From: Anisakis pegreffii
Taxonomy: Eukaryota; Nematoda; Chromadorea; Rhabditida; Anisakidae
Direction of reading: 5' to 3'
Length of the DNA stretch: 64,000 bases
Assembly: GCA_035041965.1 (NCBI GenBank)
Contig: JAPYMA010000525.1
Location: 103,047-167,046, forward strand
Shown here piece after piece: positions 1 through 14,024 of the stretch. The notes under the pieces are model-generated. The model did no database searches, was not told the DNA's origin, and saw only the letters and a program-made list of their open reading frames with translations. The first letter of the stretch is position 1. Each line of letters opens with the position of its first letter. The position numbers were made by a program, and so were the translations under genes.

Positions 1-3000
1 AGTTTATCGTGCTTCCTGAATGCATCCTGAATTAAACTCTCAAATTTTGTTGTATCCAGAGCATTATCAGAACATTTTTGTCAGAACATTATCATCATAT
101 TTTTCTTCTCGTTTTGTATCCAATTTCAGTCTAGAAATAGAGAAATACTTCCTTTTCACTTTTTGCCCAATACAATAAATTTTCAGATGTTAATCAGTAC
201 TGAGGTAGCTGCTTTGGAAGTTTTGGAGAAGAACTCTGAAAATAAGTTTGTAAAATGCAGTGAGTATGAAGAAGTTTGCAGCTAATGAAAGGTGTGCTTT
301 TGCCGTGAAATACTAATGCTTCGTTATGGTGTCATTAACCGTCGACCTTATAACTAAACTAATCAGAAGGGGTTGAGGATTGCACACACAAGTGGATCGG
401 ACGATGATAAATAGATGAGTTTATAAATACACAAGAGGGTATTTATTTATTTGTTTCGAGGATTGTGTTCATATAACACGTGTGTATTAATATCACACCT
501 TTCGCACATCACTTAACTATGTAAACACACATTTGTTCATACATAATGCGTACATCTATCATCAAATGCTACTGCAGAAATCATTTGGTGTGACATTATT
601 AACATTATTCGCACAGCTTATGTATCTAATATCACCTCATTACACATTTACTCTCGTGTTTGGAATGGAAGTCTTAATTTCTTACTTCGTTTACTTCTGA
701 TTAGGGCAATGTTTCTCAAAACCGTTAACTTGCACTGACCTGAAGTTACGCAGATCTATCTCCAAGCACAGTTCAAATGATGAATGCCCTATTTCAATTT
801 CTAACTCTTTTGCTTATCAGCAAAACCTAAAAATGATCCATAACAACTTTTGGTACTTTAAAATGCATAGAAGTTATGTGCAGTTTTTAACCGAGTTTAG
901 AATTAATCTATCTTTCATTGAGCAAATTGCTGTGTTTGCTCATCTGATCTAGTTGAAGTAAATAAACATTTAGTGAAAATTCGTTTTGATGATATTTTTC
1001 GAGTTCAAATGAAGGCAGTAATCTTTCGAGGCAATGATAAGAGAATATGCCAAATCAATCGCATCGTTGAATCCCTGTGAATGATTGCTTGAAAACATGA
1101 TAGCTCAACGTGCTAGAAACATAATTGCCGATCAGTTTGAATATACGGCAGCTGAGATTGGGTTGTTTGAATTTGAAATAACTTGATTGAATATGATAAA
1201 ATTTGTTGTTAGATTTAGTGGTGAATTGAAGAATGTTTATGAGGAGTTTTTGGAGCAGTTTGAAAGTTTCGATGCGATGAAGCGTCACTAATTGAATTAA
1301 AATGTTATAGAAATGGGAATGAGTCTTCTTCTCGTGTGACACTTCTTGTTTTGGGCGTACAGCGATTGTTAATCGCGATGCTTCGATCACTAAATACCCA
1401 TTAAATCCTCAAATCAATTATCTTATTTTTAGATGACAATTTGAAACAACGTTTCTTCATTAATTTCAAACAAATCATGTCATGTAGCAACTGAAATATT
1501 ACTTTTGAATGTCAACTCGAACTGCATCACAACATTCATCTTCTCTAAACAACATTCTTTTGTTTCACAACATCAGCTGAAGAACAGTGCAGCTTTCTTT
1601 GAACGAGTCAGCTTACATTAAATAAAAGATTTTCAAAATTTGCCTTGTTTCATTGTGAGATTGAATGCAATGCATTGTGAGCGCTAAACTTTTGATCGAT
1701 TTCCACAAAACAGATCATTCGCCAATCGAAACGATGAAAAAATTATGAGTGAATGATTGTTTCAAAATTGATCAGCGACAATATCAATTCATTAAATTTC
1801 TCGTTTAGTGGGTGAAAGAAGACCGATTCAAGAAGCAAGAAGTTTAACGCAAATCGACCGTTAAGTCTTGCTGCTTATCCACCGTTTACTCTTAATATAT
1901 GCGATAAATTGTGTGAAAATCCACAATATATAAATCCGAAAATCAATTATTTCTTCATTTGCATATCGATCATCACCTCAATATGAATGCTCTTCTTTTT
2001 TGAATGAAACATTCAGGATTACACATTTCAATATGCATTTCATATATATCTATGCTCATTTCAATAGATTCATTGTTTACATCGAGTTCGGATCGGCTAA
2101 GGCGTTTCTGTTCGAGTAGCTATCGTTCAACAAACGTTCAGCAGTTATCTTTTAGCAACGTTCAGAATAGAACCATGTGTTGCTCTTTTTTTTCATCCGA
2201 ATCACAGTTCTAATATGATGTGAATTCGCCTAATGAACCACAACAAAACTGGAATTGCCGCTAAACAAACCCAGAAAGTGCTTGTAACCAACGAAATTAT
2301 CACTGAACAATTCATTAAATCAAGCAATTGTACTCTACTGATTAGCACTTCTCAATAACGTATTAAGAATCAACTACATATGCACCATAAACCAATGTAA
2401 ATCGTCCATCAATAGCTATCAAAAAGATGAAAATGAAAAGAAGAGAATTAAATAGTTAATGAGTGTTTGTTGTTGGTTCACAAAGACACGATGAAATTGA
2501 GATATAAGGTATTATGATACTAAAGGTATGCAGTAAACAAGAAATTCTATAGCGACTTCAGTTTGCATTCCACTCTATTGAAGTGCTCATTCACTATACA
2601 GAAAACTTCTATAAATCTGCATTCATATTATATCGAATGAAAATATGAAGTTGCAATCACTGAAACGCTGATTACATTCATTTGTATGCAACTTTATAAA
2701 ACTGAAAACTCATCTGTATCGTATATATTACTCAAATTCACATATCGATTAAGCTTATTGGAGATCGCCGAATGCTCGTTGCATGTGAACACTGCGACTC
2801 ACTCACTGTACAAATCGATTTGTTTATATTTTTTCGAAAAAAATGAAGAAAGTGAAAAGGTGAAATGCATCCTATGTATTTATTGATGTCGCATTTATCG
2901 AAAATTCTTACACATATACTTGTACGGAAGAATAATCCTACTCAGCTGAGTGTTCTCGTTAACAGCATATTTTGGGCTTCGGACAGTTCAAACTAATCAC

Positions 3001-4280
3001 CACTCATTCGACAGTTTTAAAGACAACGAAAAATATCGAGTATTTTGAAAACATCGCCTCAATTTTTAATCTACTTCTTCAAAAAGGTATTATATCAATT
3101 TTGAGTCACTTAATTGAATTCCACTAGTGTACACACTGATTCGCTGTACGATTATGTGTTGTTAACACAATTGGATGAACGAGAAGTTTTACTGATGAAA
3201 AAAACCTCGCATAGCATAATCTTATCAACAAACACATCAGAATTGGGCAACAAAGAAGAGGTTTGTGTTGAGACCTGGTATAATATAAAGGGGTAGTTCA
3301 TTGGTTTAGAATTTCATAGAATATTTTTTTCAAATGCGCATAAGTATGGAAATAGAAGTTTGATTTCAACACAAAAACAAGACAACAATTTAAAACAACT
3401 TCAAATAAACTATTTACAACAATTCATAACTGATTAGCTATTTGCACATTGTGTGTGATAAATACACACTATCACATTCATATGTAATTCTATCTTCAAC
3501 TTATCGCAAAAACTGATGCATTTTTCCGTTGCTTCAACAGTTATTATGGACTTTTGAAAACATAACAACAACTCTCAAGCATTTCAGTCAACTTTCTTTT
3601 AAATTCGGCAGCAAATTTTGCAACGCTTGAACGGATTCCATGAATAACGGAATTGATTCAATTTAGGCTAACATTTCATCACGAACAGTTAGTGTAGAGG
3701 CGGTAAAAAATAAAAATGTAACTATTTAATTCATAAAGAAATATAAAACTCGAAGAATTTGCTGAATTGTGACATAACATTCCTTTCGAGATTAAGATTA
3801 CAAACATTTGAAAATAATGCAATTAGACTGATGATACTTTGATACAGTATCACAAAAAAAGAATAGGCAAGAACTTTAACTGGATGTATTAATGAACTGG
3901 ATTCATCTTCGTCGTTCTGACCTATTCCACTTTTATGAAGGTACAAAACTGAATGAATATCAAACAAGATGAAAACTTATTTTGGAATTGGAATGGCACT
4001 CGAATACGAGAATCTATGAAAAGTAGGGTATTTGCTTGCTCGAGAATGCGTAAAGCAAAAGTGATATAAAAGACATTCAGCGAAAGAACCCGTTTGAAAA
4101 GAAAACAGTTTAAAATGTTTAGTGCATCATGTTGACAGACATTTGCCTTTGCACTAAATGATCGATGAATTACAAACGGTTTGGCATAAGTGAACCATGG
4201 ATTGTGTAAATTGGACACACAATAGAGGAGAAACTTATCTCAGAAAACATTTCAGATGCAATAGTAATGGATAGCAACTG
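1..4280. other. Gene-free AT-rich stretch downstream of goosecoid
   Basis: I see no convincing coding exon, RNA gene or mobile element here on either strand. Open frames are short, Asn/Ser/Phe/Ile-rich and lack paired splice signals or recognisable domains. The part nearest 4,280 probably includes the 3' UTR of the goosecoid-class gene, which is transcribed leftwards and stops at 4,281. Confidence 0.5.
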
Positions 4281-7200
4281 TCAAATGGAACCATTCGAAG
4301 TTCTGTTAAGCGTGTTCGGCGATTCAGTTTTCACTTCTGAATCCACAGAAACTTTTCGCCTTTTTGAGCTACTTTCATCGTCCGAGACGTCATAATCCGA
4401 CTCATCAGATGCCGCCATTTTTGCTCGACTGCTTTCTTTACCGTCTAAATCACGCTTTTGTTTCCGATCTTTGGCACGTCGATTTTTGAACCAAACCTCA
4501 AACATAGTGCATATATCGTAATTCTATTACGTAAAAGAAATTCGAAATTCTATCGTTGATTTACCTTCGTATCATATGCATGCAATTAGCGTTATCCTAT
4601 GAACAGCCATTCTCAGTTGAATAACTCAGTTCCAGGGAGCATGAATGGGAGAATCTTCCCAAAAAAATATTTCGTGCACGGTTAAAGAAATAAATCTTTT
4701 GTTGTCCTCTCTTACCTCAACTCTTTCCTCTTTAAGATCGCATTGTAGTGCAAGCTTCTCACGTAACATCACGTCCGGATAATGTGTACCTTGAAAAGCA
4801 TTCTCAAGGATTTGAAGTTGTTCTTCACTGAAAATGGTTCGATGACGTCGTTTACGTTTACCGTTATAGTGCATCGGATTAAATGTCGGTAGTAGAGTTC
4901 CACCAAAATACGGAAAACCGGGTGCTGAAATAAGAAATATTCAGTTGCGCGAGTGAGGGATTTCTTATAAGCTCATTTTAAAGATGAACTGATTAGCAGT
5001 GTATAGCCGCATAAGAAATGTGAAATGATTGCTTTGTGTTGCACGATTATCCACAATCACACACATTTGCTTTTTTAAGTTAGTTCAGACGCTGAAGAAT
5101 GAGTGAATATTGCTTGAACAATGTAAAATCCTCATAAATACATCAGTAAGCAATTAGGTACAGTATGAATTACCATCTCCTTAAAAAAGGCAGCAAAAAA
5201 TCGAGCAACGTTCATGAAACGCATTACAGTTTGTTACAAATCAATATTAAGTGCTCATACCATTAATCATGAATGGTCTGATTAAGGAGGCCTAGAAAAT
5301 GATCGATATTCATAAGAAGCGGATCTGATCTATAGGTTTTACAAGGGTTCTCCATAGAATGTTTTAATATCATACATGTGAAATCGTTTGTTAGCTGATT
5401 ATCATACATATTATTTGAAAGCGATTATAATGTCAATCATGAATTTATTGAAAAGTCATATTGAATTAGTGTTATCTTCAAAGCGGTCGATGAAGATCAA
5501 CAATAACGACTCGTTAATTCCAGTGAATACGGTTATAAGGTGAATACATCAGAACGATGAATGCGTAAACTAATCCAATTACAGTATGCAATAATCCTCT
5601 TAACACAAGCGAGATGAAGTCGTTCAATCACTCCTTCATCATAAATATCAACAAACTATTCAAAAAAAGAAACTGTGACAATTTCTTTCAAGTAACCTTC
5701 AATGATGCCTAACCGATGTAGAATCAATGATTTTGGATGGATGATTACAGTGAGTTTAGAATCGAGAATACTGTTTTTTCAGTGAGTTTTTAATTCAGCA
5801 GTACGTAATGATGAGAAAAGCTTACGTATAAATGAAAAATGATTGGCTGGTGATTGCCAGGGACTACCGATGATATCCATTGCGAGAGGAAAAGACGGCA
5901 AAACTGGAACAGATCCTCGAGCAGATAGAATGCTCTCGATTGAAAAATTCGATAACGTTGAGCTGAAATATTCATCAATTGATCAGTGGTCGTAATCGAT
6001 GTTACAAATTGTCTGCACATTTCATTCTATATTACAAACGAATTCTAGTGTTATTGCTTGTAAGGATTTTGCAATGCTGCATTAACAAAAAATATGATAT
6101 CGCTGACACATTGCACACGAAACCACTGATCAGTTCTGATCGTTGTTCGAACACTCACAGGGCGATTATGTGTACAATATGAACAAGTGAGCGATTCGGT
6201 TTTCAATGTATTGCAAAATTAGACTCATTTTGATAAAATACTAGAAAGAGATAGATACCGTAGTCTTCAGTGTTAGGGCCACACACACGCACACTATGAC
6301 ATGAAATGAGAGTGAGAGAAGTATACTAACTATTGAAAGTTATAGATACTTCACGTATTCTAACGTAAGTTACAGCTGCTTCACGAAATACACTTGGTTA
6401 TTTATATCGAATGTTGAACATTAGCAGCCGCTCAATTCGTAAGAATTTTCGCTGATTTCTCAATGATCAATCCAATTCATGCTCGTCTAATAGATATGAA
6501 TAAAAATATATAAAAATGAAACTTGTGCATTTAGCGTAATCGCCACTCGCGTAGCGTTAAATAATTTCATTCAAATACTTTTGCGAACTGATCGACTGAC
6601 AGATATTTCTATCTTTTCAAGCAGCAGTATAATTGCGATTTTTTTCATAAATAAAGGCAAGTGTATTCTATGCTAGCTTTCAAGTTGTTTTTCTATGCTT
6701 TCTCAGCGAGTTGTTATCTCAACAATGCGTATTGAGAAAAGATTACGCGTAAATGGGAAATGATTAGTTGGTGATTGTTATGAGATCCACTGCGAGAGGA
6801 TGGTTGGTGATGTGCGATGTTTGTTCAGTTATTAGAGTTTTGTATCGTTCTATCATGTGCATCAGAAGATATTATCAAAGTCAAAAATAAATGTTTCTCT
6901 TCAGGAAATGAGCTTATTCACAAGAACATTTTATAATAATTTTTTATTAGTAACGAAGTATTCTGAAATCGAACTGATTACTCAAGAAATGAATCTACAT
7001 CATCTTGCTCTAAGGATAAGCTAGGAGTGGAAATGATCCAAGCCTTTTGCCTGATGCTTGGATATACAAAACGATACACTCAAATTAATTCAATCCAGAT
7101 CAAACACTTTTTGAAAGTTGCAAACCTCAGTCAACCAACCTAATGCATGTGACTGTCGATACAGCAATCAAACGTGAATGAAATTCACGAACTGACTTAT

Positions 7201-7898
7201 TCAAATGTTCAGGTAAACAAACTTTCATCCGAATAACGTATCAACAATGACGAGAAAGAGGAATGATTGCCTCAATTTTTTTTCTAGATTATTTTCAGGT
7301 TATTTGCTCCAAAACATATGGGCTGATAGAAATTTAAGATTGAAATACAGACAGACTTTTCATTAATAGTGATGCCAGTTTTGTGAATTTTGGGAAGCCG
7401 ATTGCAGTAATATTGGCAACAGATAAAAGCATATCGCAAAAGACTGGTCGGAGATTTTGAAAAATACAGTCGCGGACAACCCTGTGAAGAGGTGAATTCA
7501 GCATCTTATCTTCGCAAGACATATTCGCTTTTGTTTTAAACGACATTTATAACGGATAACTTTCATATAAAGTGCTCAAAACAACCGTTTTCAGCCATCA
7601 TTACATTTCAAGAACAAATGTGCTTGATGAAGAAAATGCAATCGATTTATACAAACACCGGATTCTTTATCTTTCTGTAGTTAACTCGCACGGAATTGAT
7701 TGTTTCTATTGAATTAATGTTTACATCATTCAGAATCATCTCTGCGTTCTTAATAATGAGAGCAAGTGAAGTATTGAAATGAAATGAATAAGATGATTAA
7801 TCAAAAAGATTAGCTTACCTGGACGGCGTAGGTAATGATGATAAACATGAACGGAATTGTTCAGCTGTACCGAAACAGTATGGATAGGGAAGCGACAT
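4281..7898 (-). CDS. gsc: Goosecoid-class paired-like homeobox transcription factor (4 exons, 213 aa)
   Basis: Sequence-specific DNA-binding repressor acting in the nucleus; goosecoid proteins pattern the embryo and nervous system. Exons read on the minus strand: 7898–7819 (ATG at 7898), 5962–5826, 4924–4716 and 4496–4281 (TGA). The four sum to 642 nt, all joins keep frame, and all use GT–AG. Exon 2 opens the octapeptide FSIESILS, the eh1/GEH Groucho-binding motif found near the N-terminus of Goosecoid. Exons 3–4 carry the homeodomain, [20 protein letters not shown] through to [16 protein letters not shown]. It has Lys at homeodomain position 50 (WFKNRR), the bicoid/goosecoid DNA specificity, and is split by an intron just before VWF. 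Position 56 is Asp where Goosecoid usually has Trp. The tail is acidic and Ser-rich with a KRRK patch. Caenorhabditis has one goosecoid-type gene (ceh-45). The class is very likely; the exact orthologue is inferred. Confidence 0.9.
6734..6801 (-). pseudogene. Diverged duplicate of goosecoid exon 2 end inside intron 1
   Basis: About 68 bp resemble 5815–5890, the 3' half of the eh1 exon plus its donor. Shared landmarks in the same order on the plus strand are an AAAAG…TTACG segment (the donor), AAATG.AAATGATT, TGGTGATTG, then ATCCA.TGCGAGAGGA. Substitutions and a short gap separate the copies. The donor GT has become a different dinucleotide context and no eh1 motif is present in frame, so I read it as a decayed exon duplication rather than an alternative exon. 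Confidence 0.55.
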
Positions 7899-8224
7899 AT
7901 CAGTCTTTATTTGATATATATAAATCGCACCAGAAGTAATCAACAAATCACCACTGCTGCACTTATTCAATCAAACCCACAAAACTACCGTTCTCTTCAT
8001 TACCACAACAACATGCATCGCCACGCCCAAACACCAACTCGATTGGCTGATTTACTTCATCGCAACTCATCCTTCATACCACCCACTAATCATATTCACT
8101 TCTCTTGTTCTCTCTTCTCTCTTCGATCCTTTCTGCTTAATTCTTTCTTTATCTTTTAAGAGCATTCAATGTGCTAAGTATTGTTGCTGTTATCCAATCT
8201 TCACAAATACGATTAAATCGCATT

Positions 8225-8556
8225 TTACAAACATTCACTTCGAAACATTTCACTTAACACTAATAGCTTTTCAACGCTTACTATACTAACAGTTATGTTT
8301 ACTGAGTTATCATAATAGCAGCAATAATCGTTGATTACGATTTTGGTAATTATAATAATAATGATAATAATAATAACGATAACAATAATAATAATAACAA
8401 TAATAATGATAGTAATAATAATAATAATAACAATAATAATGATAATAATAATAATGGTAATAATAATAATAATGATAATAATAATAATAATAATAGTAAT
8501 AATAATAATAATGGTAATAAGAATAATCAATGCTCTAAACAAATATGCGATTTAAA
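8225..8556. repeat. Imperfect AAT/ATG trinucleotide microsatellite
   Basis: A run of AATAATAATG/AATAATAACAAT-type units occupies about 8345–8525. Both strands give long open frames because the repeat encodes poly-Ile with scattered Val, Met and Thr, so those frames are artefacts. It lies just upstream of the goosecoid start at 7898. Confidence 0.9.
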
Positions 8557-10896
8557 ACGGCAATAGATAAAATTATGATATATTATAAGTATATCAGCAA
8601 AAAAGTTAATTATTATAAAAGAACACTCACAATATGTTACTTTTACTACCAGATATTTTGTTTTTCACTAGCAACATCTATCAAATTAATGAAGAAAACT
8701 CATTCGAAGGGATAAAGCGTAACCACAACTTTCAGATGTGTATTTGATAAGGTTAAACATAAACGAAAATAATGAATGCAATCAGTAAGATAAATTCTTG
8801 AAAACGATATGACTCATCAAATGAACTTTTCTGAGGTTATGATATTGCCAATAAAAGTGCAACAAAGTGTCATGTCAACGAAGAGGTGGCTATCAAAAGA
8901 GTAAGTTATTTGTATTTGCGGTTCAAATTAGCATGAGTATTAGCACCGCTTTTGCTGAATGATCCATATCATTGCACTGATGTCGTTCATCCTAATTTAG
9001 TTTCTTTCTAACGAGATTGGACTGCATTTGAAAACAAATCAACATCTCGTATCGATCATTAATCCAGTGCATGAAGTATATAAAGTGAATACGATAAATT
9101 GATTTTGAATGGATTTAAAATATGGATTAAAGGTGAATGAATTAATGAAATTAGACAACAGAGTATTATATTATTATTATTTAAGGCAGTAACCGTCATG
9201 TTTAACTTCTAATGGGGTTAATCGGGTGTGTTAAATGAATGGACGAGAGAAAGGAGTTCTAGAGAGACAGAGAGAGACATAAGTGACTGACAATTTGAAA
9301 TGCTCACATTAGTGGCAGTGTACCGTAAGGCAAATGTCCGGATAGCATCTCGTCATGTTTTGGGGGACACATCATCATCTCGCACACAGATACACATATA
9401 CGATACACATATTTATCTACCATCTCACCTTTGCGTTAAATTCACGCTTCAACTAACAGCAATCATCAGTGCTCATCGTTCAGTAAAGTCGATAAATCAA
9501 GATGACATAAGACAGCATTCTTATTATTTTCGTCAATTGCTGTTTTTGTCTCTATTCAAACACCACTCTGCTTTCAATTATGCAGTAGTATCGTATTAGA
9601 ATGATCAACATCATTGCACTTCAGTTAATCTTTCCTTAACTTCAGTGAGTGCTACTGAACGAATTCCAATTACAAATAGGGTTTGGTTTGACAACTCTCT
9701 GATCAACCATTGATATTCAATATTTTGTAACGTACATTTTCAAAGTAATTTCTATCAAATACTTCTTGAATTACTTTCTAAAGTTCAACATGAATGTTTA
9801 ATCTATGTTTACAATATTGCAGTAAATGGACAATTCAGATTATATAACATTAGAGAGAAGAATCAACTGCATTACAGTGTCACAAGTTATGTGTATTTAA
9901 GTATTTTCCTCAATAGAATATCCTCAAATTGTGAATACTTTCACAAACAGTAAATTACAAGTTACATGAGTACATAAAATATATCTTTTTTCGAATCGAC
10001 AAAAGTCTACTTGGACAATCAATCATTATTATTCTGAAACATTCATGTGAAAGTTGCTAATTGTTCTCAATTGACAGATTAGAAGTAATATACTAAATAA
10101 TTACAAAAATATTTTCGAATTTCATAGGCCAGAAATTGTGAGATTGAGCTTATGAAAGCTCCCCATTCACTCTGAAGGAATATGTGAAATAGTTTCTGAT
10201 AAACGATCTTTCGCATCGATGATTATTCCCAAGATTTTTTGAGCTTGTAATGATGATTCCTTTCATAGGCAGATTACGGTGATCTGTTACACCTCAATTA
10301 TAATGTTCAGATACTTATTATTGACTGAAATGATAACAGCTTTGATAAATTTTGATTAAATTAAATTCATGCTTTCAATAAATTTTAAATCATACCAATA
10401 TTAGAAGCAAGTTAGAAAATTAACTCGTTTGCAATATTCTGCTCTCGAAAACTTTTTGATCTCCAAATATTTGAAGTTTTTGCTAAATTTGTGAGGAATG
10501 ATTCTTATCAGACGTTTGTTGCCTTATAACAGTTTTTTATGTGCTCGAATTGGCTAAATGCTAAACACTTGAAAGCGGTTATGATCGTGAAAATACGTTT
10601 AGACATAAAAACAACTCGTGGAATGGATGGTTCAAATTTATTGATGTGGTTAAATTTCACACTAATGAGTAATAATAGAGCAGTTATACAGTTTCAATTA
10701 ATATTCGTACTTGTTTGGATTGTTGTTTTCTGTGATTACAGAAAACAGTAATCTGGAAATCGTAATAAAGATTAGGAGGAGGTGGAATGGGATGTTGTTT
10801 TGAAATGTATTGTCGAAGATAGACGAATACTGAATTAACAATAGCAGATCAAGAGTGGAATGAAGTAAGATATGCACGTATTTATGAATAAATTAG

Positions 10897-10954
10897 CAGA
10901 AACACAAGGAACTAGCAATTCCACTTGATGAATTGCTAGTTCGTTGTGTTTCTG
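10897..10954. ncRNA. Near-perfect 25-bp hairpin, possible small-RNA precursor
   Basis: The arms 10897–10921 and 10930–10954 are complementary at 24 of 25 positions, with an 8-nt loop. Partial pairing (an ATTTAT/ATAAAT block) resumes about 12 nt outside the stem. Size and shape fit a microRNA-like precursor or a small foldback element. Which strand is transcribed cannot be told. Confidence 0.4.
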
Positions 10955-13551
10955 ATAGAGGAATGATAAATGATAATTCGCATAACGAGTGAGGTTGAAG
11001 TAAGTTTGTTTAAGGTGAGTAGTGCTGCTATTTGAACATATCATGTCTATGTAATATATCACATGTGTATATTATAAATACATATGTTTTACAAACACAT
11101 CAAGGTAATGGTTTTAGACTGAACAAATTATTGAATAAAGTGAATAATAATTCCAGATAGAATGATTGATGTGTCACTCTTTTAATATTTTCCAATGTCG
11201 CATTGGATGAATGAACCGAATGAACCCAATTGCCACTCAAGTTGTTGTTTGTATTATATTCTTTCTTACCACTCAATAGCATTTCCTGACATGAATGCAG
11301 ATAATGCTGAATCGAGTAGATGCTTTTTGCATCATAGATGAACACTACACAACTCATTTGTATACATTACTGCATATTATGATTATGTTCACTATTACTT
11401 TTATTATTACTAAAATTATTATAATTATTCTATGTTTGTTGAGCTTCTTTACAACAATAGGTCTTATTAGGATACTATTCATTTGCTTTCTTACCATCTT
11501 CTCATCAAATCAGAAATTAACAAACGAAATGCGCAATCTTCCTTCGTCAATACGCCGTTCCTCTCTCCTTCGTTCATGAATTTTACCTGCGGGTAGCTGT
11601 TGCTGTTATCAACCTCAATAAGCTTCTGTCAAATTTTCCAAGCAATATAAAAAACAACTACTTATTTGTTTACTTTGAAATCTTTTGCATATCAAATCGT
11701 CTAATTTTCACTGATCACTTTCATTTTCATTGCTCATCTTCATTATAAAAGATGGAGTAATTCTCTCTTGAAGTAAAATACGAGACGATTAATTAACAGG
11801 TTTAGTGCTTGGCCTTGATGTGATCTTATATTTTGAAGTCGTTTTTTCGTCGTCATCATCGTCTCGATTGGTTTCATTCTGATGTATGTGAAGCCATCTT
11901 GCTTGATTCCGCTCTGAATTTTTCCATCGTAAGCCTTATTCTCCCTTTCCATCACATTCTCTCGATCAACAATCTTTTCGAAGATCTTAAATCTCCCAAT
12001 GACCGTTTATAACTTTCAAAGTATCTATGCAGTTTTTTTTTAATTCCATCACTTATTTAGTTTGCAACACGCGATACTACAGTTCATAAATTGCTGCTTA
12101 ATCGAATGTCCATTTCGAGTGTACCACAGTTTTGTATTTCAGAAAGGATTGTATTTCGACGAATCATCTCAACAGTATACTCCGGCTAATTCAGCGCGAA
12201 GTTGCAAGCCTATGATCATACTCTTAGCCGTATAATCACTAGCTCAGTTTTCAATGACAATTTTTTCTGGAAATCTGAGAACTGATGTGACTCGAGAAAA
12301 TTCAGTTAAGATCGTGCATTAAAATAGATTTTCATTCTACGTTTTGAGGCCTTACAAGCGCGGAACGGTTTTTGTAAGTGATAACCAGTACATTCCCATA
12401 GCAAGCATTATAAAACCAATTTCTCACAATATGATTTCGCCAGTTATGAACAAATGACATGAATGAACAAATTACGGCCATTAATTTATATAATTGCCCA
12501 TTTTCTCCTGATGAATTTTTTTTTGCATGAGTTCATTTGCATTCAACACGTTTTGCAGTATCAAAATTTCATTTCGTGTTGCCTACCTTAGAACCTCTGA
12601 GGTCTGTTTTATGTCCCTAGATAAAAGTGAAGTTGAACCGAATCGCGAAATGTGCAATGCAAAGCGGAAGATCGAGCAAAGCAATAAATGCGAATGAATA
12701 GACCGTACTTCTGACCTGATTCTGCAGTTAAACCAAATTGATATCGGCTCTATTGAAGGAAAGCCGTTGAATCAGCGATGTGTTGTGATACTGTATATTG
12801 CGCTATCATACAACAATAGTAGAAGCGTTTATAGATGAGCGATGATCCGTTTTTGTTTTCAATTAAATAAGAATAATACGGATGGATCATATGAGCAGAT
12901 GCTTCACGAAATCCTATAATAAGTGTGTTCGATTGATTATCAGTCACATGTGTGTATGTTATTAAAACAACCATCTGAATGAAACGCATTCAGTTGATTT
13001 TGTAACCATATTCACACACTAATTGCTCTTTATTCCACATCAATGCGTTCGAGTATTCATGCATTATTCTCTTCTCTCATCTCACCGCCTTGTCAATCCT
13101 CTCGCACCTCATAACTCTCTACCTTTCTTGTCTTATCCTGCATATTAGATCATCAACCCAGTTCGTTCAAGCAAAACTTTGGTTGACCCCATACTTAGGT
13201 TGCGTTAATTGTTGCATTATTCTTGATCTTGCACTCTAGTGTAAAATTGTTAAACGTTTAGTTTTAGCACGTTTCATCGAAACAAAACAAATGATTTCCA
13301 CTTATCACGCAAGGCATTTACTGCTTTCAGCTTAGTATTATTGGAGAATGAAATTCAATGGCACATCAAATTCTTCAAAGAGCTCAAAATATTAGTAATC
13401 TTCTGCACTTTGACTCGAATTCGCTTTACTGAAACAATATCTGTGTAAATCACTTCCATAACGTATCTGGGTATTGATGTGAGAACCAAATTTTTGAGTT
13501 TATTGTTATCAATATTGATGATCAGATCATGCGAAATACTCATAATAATAA

Positions 13552-13735
13552 CTTTTTTACTTTCACTCTCTTATTATTATTATTTTTATTATTATTACTT
13601 ATTATTATTATTACATTTATTATCTTCATTTATATTGTTATAATCATTATTATTTCTATTGCTATCACCATCACTGCTATTAATATCATCGATACTAATA
13701 GCATAGTTATTATTATTGCTTCCATTATATTTCTA
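13552..13735. repeat. ATT-rich imperfect microsatellite
   Basis: TTATTATTATTATTTTTATT-type units with interruptions. The associated plus-strand frame is almost wholly Ile, Leu, Phe and Thr and is not a gene. Confidence 0.85.
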
Positions 13736-13755
13736 TCGCATTGCTATTTGCGATT

Positions 13756-13858
13756 TCCTTTTCAACATTTCCATATATGATATGGAAATGATATTTGACA
13801 TTTCCATATCGTATATGATATTTCCTTTTCAACATATGATTTTATTTCCATATATTGA
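13756..13858. repeat. Clustered palindromes built from TTTCCATAT
   Basis: The segment repeats TTTTCAACAT and TTTCCATAT two to three times, in both orientations. CATTTCCATA pairs perfectly with TATGGAAATG across a 5-nt loop near 13767–13791. It adjoins the ATT microsatellite and probably arose by local duplication. Confidence 0.6.
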
Positions 13859-14024
13859 CGGTTCAAGGTAAATTCAAAATACATTCTTATCCATTTTCTT
13901 AGCATATTCACTTCTCAAGTCATCGATAGGTCTGAAATAATAGTGTTGTGACAATAAGAATAATCATGATAAGAAGAACTATTCTTTATAGCAATTGTAA
14001 AAGCTTTCTCGAACCGTATCAACG

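Noticed and set aside
8225..8555. Long open frames on both strands (about 74 and 105 codons)
   Set aside because: They are poly-Ile translations of an AAT/ATG microsatellite.
11743..11955. 70-codon minus-strand frame with charged composition
   Set aside because: Looks mildly protein-like but has no recognisable family, no splice partners and no signal; left unannotated.
13355..13543. 62-codon minus-strand frame
   Set aside because: Asn/Ile/Val-rich AT-biased translation with no partners or known motif.
13529..13780. 83-codon plus-strand frame
   Set aside because: Ile/Leu/Phe translation of an ATT microsatellite, not a membrane protein.
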